DNA of 64,000 bases from Ceratopteris richardii. Taxonomy: Eukaryota; Streptophyta; Polypodiopsida; Polypodiales; Pteridaceae. Of this stretch, positions 55,684-64,000 are shown piece by piece. Positions within the stretch are counted from its first letter, which is position 1; the number at the start of each line of letters is the position of its first letter. The stretch lies in NCBI GenBank assembly GCA_020310875.1, contig CM035430.1:100805931-100869930 (forward strand), given 5' to 3'. The translations under genes were made by a program, and so were the position numbers. A model generated the notes under the pieces. The model was given only the letters and a program-made list of their open reading frames with translations. It was not told the DNA's origin and made no database searches.

Positions 55684-55790
55684 AACACCACAATTACAAC
55701 CAAGGCTACAACAAAAACTATCAAGGAGGCTTAAGAGGTAGAAGGGAGTACAACAACTATACATATGATCAAGAGGATTCCCTACTACTC

Positions 55791-57405
55791 ATGAATATGA
55801 CAACCAAGCAAGGTAAAGATGATGAGTACCTATTCTATATTGATTCTCATTGTTCCAATCATGTGGCTAGAAATGTAGCATTGTTGTTTGACCTTGAAGA
55901 ACCTAAAAGGAAGCATAAAGTCCAGAGCGGTGATGACACTAGGCACTCTCTAAAGACGATTGGAAATATTAAAGCATCTGATGGTAACATGAACCTCTTA
56001 TGTAAGGTATTATATGTGCCAACCATAACAAAAGCCTAATCAGTGTTGGGTAGATTGTTGAGAAGGACTTGCAGGTTAGATTCACAAGGCATGGGGCATA
56101 TGTGGAGGATCCTCAACAAGGCTTCAAGAGGATTGCAAAAGGTGAGAAATCTGGTAGACACTTTACATTTGAAGTTGGAGATACAAGGAATATTGCTCTC
56201 TTTAATTACAAAGATCAAACCCTATGTGAAATGAAGATATGGCATAAGAGACTAGGTAATATAGGTGAAAGGACATTGGAGCAAATATGCAGGGATCAGG
56301 GTGTGCTTGGCATTCCAAATGTGCCCAAGCAATATATGATGTATAAATGTGGAGCATGCCAATTTGGCAATCACACAGGCAACCATTCAACAGAAAAGGA
56401 TACATGTACGAAGACTACTTGAAGCTTGTATACACACATGTGTGTGGTCATAGCAAAAAGCCTTCAATCTTAGGATCAAGATATTATGTTTCATTCATAG
56501 ATGAATATAGTAAATGGACAATACTTTACTTTATGAAGCATAAAGATGAAGTCTTCACTTGTTTCAAGAAGTATTTGGCATTGGTTGAGAATCAAACATG
56601 TAGAAGCTTGAAGAGGCTTAGATCTGATGGAGCTGGTGAATACTTTTCACATGAACTTGACTCCTTCTTACACAACATAGACATAAAGAGAGAGATTAGA
56701 AGAAGGTAGATTCCTGAATAGAATGGAGTGGAAGAGAGAATAAATAGACTAATAGTAGAGGATGCAAGATCAGTGTTGAATGAAAAGAAACTTCCAAATT
56801 TCTTATGGGTAGAGGTTGTTTCCACAGCCACATACCTAATTAATAGGCTTCCATCTAAGTCCTTGGATGGAATGAAACCTTATGAGTCATGGAATCGCAG
56901 GAGACCTTCCCCATATCATTGTAAAATCTTTGGGTGCATTGCTTATGCACATATACCCTCACAGATTAGAGGAAACATTGATCCAAAAGTTGAAAGATGT
57001 ACATTCATTGGCTATGACCAAAATAAAAAAGGATATAGGTTGTATGTTCCCACTAACAAAGGATTTAGAGTTAGTAGAATTGTGGTGTTTGATGAAAAAT
57101 AACTCTTGGTTTGAAGATGACTGCATGCAAATAGAGTTACCCTATGACTTGGAAAGTGATTTTCCAACTCTGACTCAAGAAGAACCACAACTATCAAAAG
57201 ATGTCAACCTTGAAGATGAAGAATAGATTTATTTCAAATCTTGGAAGTCCAAGGGCAAGACAAAATTCAAACAATTGGAAGACATTCCAAAGTCATCCAA
57301 TCAAGCACTTGGAAAATCTCAAAGGGAAAGCAAGAAACCTATAAGGTGTGGCTATGACACATCACTAGTCACCAAGCATTCTATATACATGGCAAAAGAT
57401 TCTAT
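55791..57405 (+). pseudogene. Element K protease and integrase remains
   Basis: Protease reads FYIDSHCSNHVARN, with the active-site Gly replaced by His. The preintegrase and zinc region follows (IWHKRLGNIGERTLEQ, CGACQFG). The integrase first carboxylate motif is VYTHVCGHS, with Asp replaced by His. The second is intact (LRSDGAGEYFS). The third region has stops (NGVEERIN near 56720). The C-terminus is readable (IRGNIDPKVERCTFIGYD). Breaks lie at about 56038, 56400, 56709 and 57100. M interrupts at 57405 in the linker before RT. Confidence 0.86.
57401..57405. repeat. Target-site duplication (left) of element M, TCTAT
   Basis: Matches 63276-63280. Confidence 0.92.
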
Positions 57406-58577
57406 TGTTGAAGAAACACTCACGAATTTGACAAACAGACATGCATAAAAGAAAAAGAAAAAGAGAAGCAGAATCAAAGAAAATCAAAAGCCTTAGTGGA
57501 GGGACAAATCCACGATCGTTATGTACAGTACAGAATCTTCCAAGATGAGAGTTCATTACACCGAATCAAACTGTACATAGAGAGAACGTGTATAGGAATA
57601 ATAGAAGGGGAAGTGCGAGCTAGAACGTGCGTGAGAAGAGCGCGCAGTATAAATAAGAGCACAAATAGAGAGAGAGATAGAGAGATTTAGTTATGTAGAA
57701 GAAGATACCAGAGATCGCGTATGTAAAGATGAATAACAAAAACCTGAAATGTCGGGTATTCATCTGAGAGAGATGGTAGGAAGGAACTACTCACTGTAGG
57801 AGAGTTTCTGTAGCTTGAGCAAGAAGAGGCCAAGCCTGTTTGTACACATCTTCTCTAATAGAAAACACATGTTCTCTAATAGAAAACACATGTTCATGTG
57901 GAAATTCGTGTGCACTGTTCGTATGTGAAGAAACCGAAGTATCGTCATACTACGGTTAAAAATAGTTAACAGTTAAAGTTTTCAAAGTAAACGTATTTTT
58001 GGTTAATTACAGTTTCTCAGTAAACGAGTAATTTCTGGTAGAAAAACGAAGTAGATCTCGCAGAGTAATGCGAAGTTTTGTATGAGAGATAGCTCATTCT
58101 GTAGCTAGACATCTCTACTTTTAGTTGATCAAAGGTTCCCGTGGAAAAGATGTCTACACACAGTACAAAGCCTGACCGGAAAGAGGTTTTCTGAACTACT
58201 GGAGTTTTTTCTTAAACTTCAGGAAGAGTTCAGTAAGTTAAGGAAGTTCACGCATCACTCCCTTACTTCATAAACATTCACTTGAAGTAATTATAAACAG
58301 AATTGAAGTTCATTCCGGTACAATTCCGATACGATTACGGTGTCAGTCCAGTGACACTCTGCTGAAGTTTCGGTGAAATTTTTCAGTAAATTGAGAGCGC
58401 AGACTTATAGGTTGAGCGTTAGAAACTTTGCTAAGCTATTGATTGATTACAGAGGTGTTCTAAATCACTCTAGCTTAGTTCTTCTTGGGCGTGGCGATTT
58501 TCGCAGGCTTAATAAGGTTCAGCCTTCGTCGCGTGGACAAGGAGTGGTATCAGGCAGAGCCGAGTAAAACCACATTA
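57406..58577 (+). repeat. Element M 5' LTR
   Basis: Starts TGTTGAAGAAACAC and ends ACCACATTA (CACATCA in the 3' copy). It has a 21-bp tandem duplication near 57865-57900 (ACACATGTTCTCTAATAGAA unit) and an extra 11 bp near 58322, both absent from the 3' LTR. Confidence 0.93.
57648..57655 (+). promoter_or_regulatory. Putative TATA box of the M LTR
   Basis: TATAAATA, about 240 bp into the LTR. Conserved at 62378-62385 and in the D LTRs. Confidence 0.6.
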
Positions 58578-58673
58578 GTGGTATCAGAGCCAGAATATCC
58601 ACCCTCAATTGGCGTCAGAGCCAAGGATAGATCCAAGAGCAAGGGCGAATCGACTACAAGTGGATATCAGAGC
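58545..58673 (+). other. Cluster of four primer-site-like motifs at the LTR/leader junction of M
   Basis: TGGTATCAGGCAGAGC (58545-58560, inside the LTR), TGGTATCAGAGC (58579-58590, the true site by position), TGGCGTCAGAGC (58610-58621) and TGGATATCAGAGC (58661-58673). The first is also present in the 3' LTR near 63243-63258. D has an equivalent cluster. Confidence 0.85.
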
Positions 58674-58909
58674 TAGGCATATCTAATTAGAGCAAGCTAG
58701 ACCCAAGAGCCGAAAGATTCTGATAAGCAGAAAGGTTCTCAAGGAACAACCGAAAGTGAAGATACAAGAGAAGTCGAAAACTTTCATAAGGGAAGGAGAA
58801 CGCTGAAGAGATCAACAGCGAACGGTATCAAGAAGTATTCTGAAGTCATCCTCAAGAGTAAAGGTTTGTGAAAGGTAAAACCCTTAACATCATACTCACT
58901 AGAAAAATT

Positions 58910-61900
58910 ATGGCAGACCATGTTACTATTGACAAACTAGACAGAGATAATTATCCTGCATGGGTAATGCGCATGGAAGCCTTACTTATGAGTAAGGACT
59001 TAATGATGTATGTGACCGGAGAAGAAAAGAAGCCAACTTTCGAAGATGATAGTCAACCGGAAAAAGAAGAATTAGAAGCCTTGAAGCTATGGCAGAAGAA
59101 AGATGCAACGGCAAGAGCCTACATCTATAATACCGTAACAGACCATCTACTACCGCACATTAGAGGTCTGGAGAAAGCAAAGGACATATGGAGTGCATTG
59201 GAAAATCATTTCCAAAATACTACGAAAGCTAGGAAGGCTAGCTTATGGTCCGAATTTACGACATTCAAAAAGAAGTCGAGTCAAAGTATTAGTGAAGAAG
59301 TCAAAGATCACAGATTGATAGCACAAGCGCTCACAGGTTTGAGAGGAGATGAAAGGTGGAAACCTTTCATACTTTCAACTGAACTTTCTTTAAATCATTT
59401 CGTGCCAGATTTAAATCAGTTGCTTGGTTTGATGCTCACATATGAGCAAGACCTGAAAGGAGATGGAGACAAAGGACAAAGTTCAGCGATGTACATGAAG
59501 AACAAGAAGAAAGACAAAGGTAAACCAAAAGACGAAGAAGAGTCGAGCTCTCAGGCCTATTACACAAGAGGTAAAGGCACTGGCAGAGGAAGAGCAAGAG
59601 GTTTTGGAAGAGGAAGAGGCAGCCAGAGCAATAACAAGAAGGCCTGCTGGATTTGTGGATTAAGTAATCATCTGGCTCATGACTGTTGGCACAATCAACA
59701 AGGATCAAATCAGAAATCAGAAGTGTTTGGAGCTTTCAGGCATTTTCATGCATATGCTGAAAGACTTACCGGACGAAAACTTAAAAGGCTGAGGTCTGAT
59801 GGAGGGGGAGAATACTTCTCCAGAGAATTCAATGACTATCTTTGGAACGCAGGTATTAAGAGAGAAATAACCTGCAGATATACACCACAACAAAATGGAG
59901 TAGCAGAAAGAAGGAACCGAGTTCTAGTTGAATTTGCACGAGCTATGCTAAACGAAAAGGATTGTCCAAATTATCTTTGGGACGAAGCTGTAAATACAGC
60001 TACATACTTGGTAAACAGATTACCATGTACATCATTAGAAGGAATGACCCCTTATGAAGCTTGGTGGGGAAAGAAGCCAACACTTGATCATTGCAAAGTG
60101 TTTGGATCAGTAGCGTATGCTTATGTACCATCACAATTGAGACATAAGCTTGAACCGAAAGCAGAGAAATATGTGTTCGTCGGATGCGATGAAAAACAGA
60201 TGGGTTATAGGTTATGGAGTCCTCTAACGAAACAGTTTATTGTTTCTAGAGATGTTACTTTTGATGAACAGAAAAGCTGGTATGTAGATCAAAGTCATAC
60301 GACTGAAGAAATTGAAGAAGAGGTAAGAAGGAAAGAGAAAGGAAAATCAATTGTGCAGGTGAACATAGATGAAGATCATATGCAGGCAAGTACGTCCAGG
60401 ATCGAATCAGGTATGAGAAATGAAGATGAAGAAGTGTATTCAGACACTTATGAAGAACGCAAACCAAGAAGGTCAAGCAGGACTAGAAGACAACCAGAAA
60501 GGTATTCATATGATACCTCATACATAACTCAGAAAGATTACGCATATATGGTCAAAGATGATGAAGAACCACAGAGCTATGATGAAGCTAAAGGCAAGAA
60601 GCAATGGGAAGAGGCAATGAAAGAAGAAATCAGCGCACTGGAGGAGAACAAGACATGGGAACTTGTTCCGAAACCAAATGGTAAGAAAGTAATTGGAAAT
60701 AAATGGGTTTTCAAAATAAAGAAATTTGCAAATGGAAGGATAGCCAGACACAAAGCAAGGCTGGTGGTCAAAGGTTATGCTCAAACGCATGGCATAGATT
60801 ATGATGAAACGTTTAGTCCGGTGGCAAGAATGTCAACCATAAGGACAGTAATCGCTGTAGCGGCATCAAAAGGATGGAAGCTAAGTCAGCTAGATATAAA
60901 GAATGCATTTCTGAATGGATACATTTCTGATGAAGTGTACATGGAACAACCTGAAGGGTTCGAAAGTTTCAGATACCCAAACTTTGTCTGCAGATTAAGA
61001 AAAGCACTTTATGGACTGAAGCAAGCTCCAAGAGCTTGGAATTACAGACTTGTGAAATATCTGAATGAACTTGGATAACAAAGTTTGAAGGCAGACACAA
61101 GTCTACTCATAAAGAGAACAGAAGAAGGTATGATCTACATTTGTATTTATGTAGACGACTTAATAATCACAGGAACCTCAGATGAAGGGGTTACAGAAGT
61201 AAAGAAACTACTCGAAAGAGAGTTCAAGATCAGTGACCTAGGGAAATTATCATATTTCTTAGGAATGGAAATCACATACACAGATCATGGTGTATATGTT
61301 TCACAAGAAAGGTATCTCCTAAACTTACTGAAGAAGTTTAATATGGAGAATTGCAGAGAAGCTTCAACACCGCTTGAAGTAAATCATAAACTCAGCAGAT
61401 ACAGTGGTGCAGAGTTTAAAGATATGAAAAGATATCAGTCATTAGTAGGAAGTTTAATTTATGCTACGCTAACGAGACTAGATCTTAGTTATGCAGTGGG
61501 AGTTCTCTCACAATTCATGCATTGTCCGACAGATCAACATTGGGTTGCAGGACAAAGAGTTCTTAGATATGTCAAAAGAACTATAAAAGAAGGATTATAT
61601 TATCTTTTTACGTCAGATATAAAGCTAAAAGCATACAATGACTCAGACTGGGCTGGAAGTCAAGATGACAGAAGATCAACACACGGGTATATGATATACC
61701 TAGGAGATAAGCTGGTAAGCTGGTGTTCAAAGAAGCAACACACAGTAGCGTTATCATCAACAGAAGCCAAATACAAAGGACTCGTAGAAGCAGCTAAAGA
61801 AATAATATGGATGCAGACCTTGTTCAAAAGCATGGGTATTGATCAAGGTATACCTATCATACATGGAGATAATATGAGCTTGTTGTATCTTGCAGCAAAC

Positions 61901-62161
61901 CCAGTATTTCATGCAAGAACAAAGCACATAGAGATTCAGTATCATTTCCTCAGGGAAAAGATAATGGAGAAAGAGATAGAAATAATATACACTCCGACAA
62001 AAGACCAGATTGCAGATATTTTGACAAAGAGCTTGGATGGAACGAAGACAAACAGATTCAAAGAGATGGCAGGTATAAAAGAAAGAAAGATATATGAAAG
62101 ACCGGAAGATGTCAAATTAGTGATTGAGGGGGAGTTGTTGAAGAAACACTCACGAATTTGA
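58910..62161 (+). pseudogene. Element M Gag-integrase-RT-RNase H polyprotein lacking protease, one stop
   Basis: The ATG at 58910 (MADHVTIDKLDRDNYPAW) opens a frame collinear with B and D, but with two in-frame deletions. About 17 codons are lost in Gag (SQSISEEVKDH near 59290). A ~950-bp deletion joins the segment after zinc knuckle CWICGLSNHLAHDC (59645-59690) directly to the integrase core at SEVFGAF (59719). Missing are the protease, preintegrase, integrase zinc domain and first catalytic Asp. The second (LRSDGGGEY) and third (PQQNGVAERRN) integrase motifs remain. RT is whole except for one TAA at 61076-61078, where B has TAT. The catalytic box is YVDDLIITG. RNase H reads NDSDWAG, but STEAKY replaces STEAEY, which probably removes a catalytic Glu. 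After the stop, the same frame continues to 62161. Confidence 0.92.
62124..62135 (+). other. Element M polypurine tract
   Basis: TTGAGGGGGAGT before the 3' LTR. It lies inside the last codons of the reading frame. Confidence 0.88.
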
Positions 62162-63275
62162 CAAACAGACATGCATAAAAGAAAAAGAAAAAGAGAAGCA
62201 GAATCAAAGAAAATCAAAAGCCTTAGTGGAGGGACAAATCCACGATCGTTATGTACAATACAGAATCTTCCAAGATCAGAGTTCGTTACACCGAATCAAA
62301 CTGTACATAGAGAGAACGTGTATAGGAATAATAAAAGGGGAAGTGCGAGCTAGAACGTGCGTGAGAAGAGCGCGCAGTATAAATAAGAGCACAAATAGAG
62401 AGAGAGATAGAGAGATTTAGTTATGTAGAAGAAGATGCCAGAGATCGCGTATGTAAAGATGAATAACAGAAACCTGAAATGTCGGGTATTCATCTGAGAG
62501 AGATGGTAGGAAGGAACTACTCACTGTAGGAGAGTTTCTGTAGCTCGAGCAAGAAGAGGCCAAGCCTGTTTGTACACATCTTCTCTAATAGAAAACACAT
62601 GTTCATGTGGAAATTCGTGTGCATTGTTCGTATGTGAAGAAACCGAAGTATTGTCATACTACGGTTAAAAATAGTTAACAGTTAAAGTTTTCACAGTAAA
62701 CGTATTTTTGGTCAGTTACAGTTTCTCAATAAACGAGTAATTTCCGGTAGAAGAACGAAGTAGATCTCGCAGAGTAATGCGAAGTTTTGTATGAGAGATA
62801 GCTCATTCTGTAGCTAGACATCTCTACTTTCAGTTGATCAAAGGTTCCCGTGGAAAAGATATCTACACACAGTACAAAGCTTGACCGGAAAGAGGTTTTC
62901 TGAACTACTGGAGTTTTTTCTTAAACTTCAGGAAGAGTTCAGTAAGTTAAGGAAGTTCACGCAGCACTCCCTTACTTCATAAACATTCACTTGAAGTAAT
63001 TATAAACAGAATTGAAGTTCATTCCGGTACGATTACGGTGTCAGTCCAGTGACAGTCTGCTGAAGTTTTGGTGAAATTTTTCAGTAAATTGAGAGCGCAG
63101 ACTTATACGTTGAGTGTTAGAAACTTTGCTAAGCTATTGATTGATTACAGAGGTGTTCTAAATCACTCTAGCTTAGTTCTTCTTGGGCGTGGCGATTTCC
63201 GCAGGCTTAATAAGGTTCAGCCTTCGTCGCGTCGACAAGGAGTGGTATCAGGCAGAGCCGAGTAAAACCACATCA
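62136..63275 (+). repeat. Element M 3' LTR
   Basis: 1140 bp from TGTTGAAG to ACCACATCA; followed by TCTAT and resumption of K. Confidence 0.93.
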
Positions 63276-63280
63276 TCTAT
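63276..63280. repeat. Target-site duplication (right) of element M, TCTAT
   Basis: Matches 57401-57405. Confidence 0.92.
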
Positions 63281-64000
63281 GTCAGAAGATCCTTCTTCAT
63301 TTGAAGAAGGCAATAAGAAGGAAGAATCGAGAGAAGCTATGCAAGAAGAAATTGATGCACTTCAAGAAAACAACACTTGGGATTTGGTTCCCAAGAAACC
63401 ATGCATGAAGGTAATAGGATCTAGGTAATTTACAAAGTAAAGAAGAATTTAGATGGTTCAATCAATCAGTATAAAGCAAGGCTAGTAGCTAAGGGGTTTT
63501 CTCAAACCCATGGAGTGGATTATGAGGAGACCTTCTCACATGTGGCTAAGATGACAACAATCAGAGTTTTACTAAGTATTGTTGCTTCAAAGAATTGGAA
63601 CTTGCATCAGTTAGATGTTAAATATGTATTCCTTAATGGATGGATCTCTGAAGAGGTCTACATGGCTCAACCACATGATATGAAGACAAGGACAACCTTG
63701 ATTTTGTATGTAATTTAAGGAAGGCACTGTATGGTTTAAAGCAAGCTCCTAGAACTCGGAACCATAGGCTTATCACATATTTGCAAGACTAAGACTTTAT
63801 TGTAAGCAAAGCAGATTCTTCATTATTTATTAAGAAGACTAACTTAAAGGTTATCTACCTATGTGTTTATGTGGATGACTTTGTCATTACAAGAGATGAT
63901 GCCAATGGCATCAAGAAGATCCAAGGCATAGATGAAGGAAGAATTCAAGATCAATGATCTTGGATTACGTACATATTTTCTTGGCTTAGAGATTGTTTAT
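63281..64000 (+). pseudogene. Element K reverse transcriptase (continues past the window)
   Basis: Frames give SEDPSSFEEG, EEIDALQENNTWDLVPKKP, then (after stops near 63428) [51 protein letters not shown] and VYVDDFVITR near 63870. At least three frame breaks occur. The sequence runs to the window end inside the RT thumb region. Confidence 0.85.

Larger units (their letters stand above)
57406..63275 (+). mobile_element. Element M: copia element with protease deletion, inserted in K
   Basis: 5870 bp with 5' LTR (1172 bp), multiple primer-site-like motifs, one long coding frame lacking the protease, polypurine tract, 3' LTR (1140 bp) and TCTAT duplications. The LTRs are about 97-98% identical, plus 21-bp and 11-bp length differences. 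It belongs to the D family (LTR and protein) and is younger than D. Confidence 0.93.
53917..64000 (+). mobile_element. Element K: Ty1/copia element of the J family, split by M, runs off the window
   Basis: 5' LTR 53917-54795, primer site, gag-pol to 57405, interruption by M, then RT continues 63281-64000. The K sequence is continuous across M once one TCTAT copy is removed, as judged by J at 45640-45720. The 3' LTR lies beyond 64000. Confidence 0.87.

Overview
The window is a heavily transposon-laden stretch of a land-plant nuclear genome. I see no host protein gene, rRNA gene or functional tRNA gene. The plant assignment rests on the dominance of Ty1/copia elements with the Gag-PR-IN-RT-RH order, initiator-Met tRNA primer sites (TGGTATCAGAGC), polypurine tracts next to TGTTG...CAACA-type LTRs, 5-bp target duplications and deep nesting. 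A repeat-rich seed-free plant such as a fern is plausible but not shown.

Layout. 1-9868: an old minus-strand copia element (A) is split in its RT domain by a young, intact plus-strand copia element (B, 2213-8791; LTRs differ by 4 substitutions and 1 indel; duplicated GCTTT). 10017-18259 and 41777-41960: what was probably one large (ATCT)n array, now broken by two minus-strand copia elements. These are C (11174-17611) and D (18260-41776; duplicated TATCT). D is itself split by plus-strand element F (23897-40478; duplicated TTCTT). F contains minus-strand element G (26462 to about 31375), an unassigned spacer and a broken minus-strand Ty3/gypsy element H (about 35404-40080).

41976-51870: decayed plus-strand copia element J, interrupted at 46685-51628 by L. 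L is a 4.9-kb LTR element with no recognisable gag or pol (LARD-like) and a tRNA-like module just behind its primer site. 51885-52458: orphan leader and 5' LTR of a G relative. 52459-53916: CA/AT-rich simple repeats. 53917-64000: copia element K (same family as J), split by M (57406-63275; duplicated TCTAT). M carries an in-frame deletion that fuses Gag to integrase and removes the protease.

Functionally, only B looks capable of autonomous retrotransposition; C, D, G, H, J and K are pseudogenised. M and L have intact LTRs but need enzymes in trans. The most unusual structures are: five covarying palindromes in the B LTR; LTRs of the D/M family that have grown to include a primer-site copy; the repeated insertion of elements into (ATCT)n; the coding-free element L; and the protease-less M polyprotein. 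Target duplications, LTR pairs and continuity of the split elements were read directly from the sequence. Family placement relies on general knowledge of retrotransposon domains.
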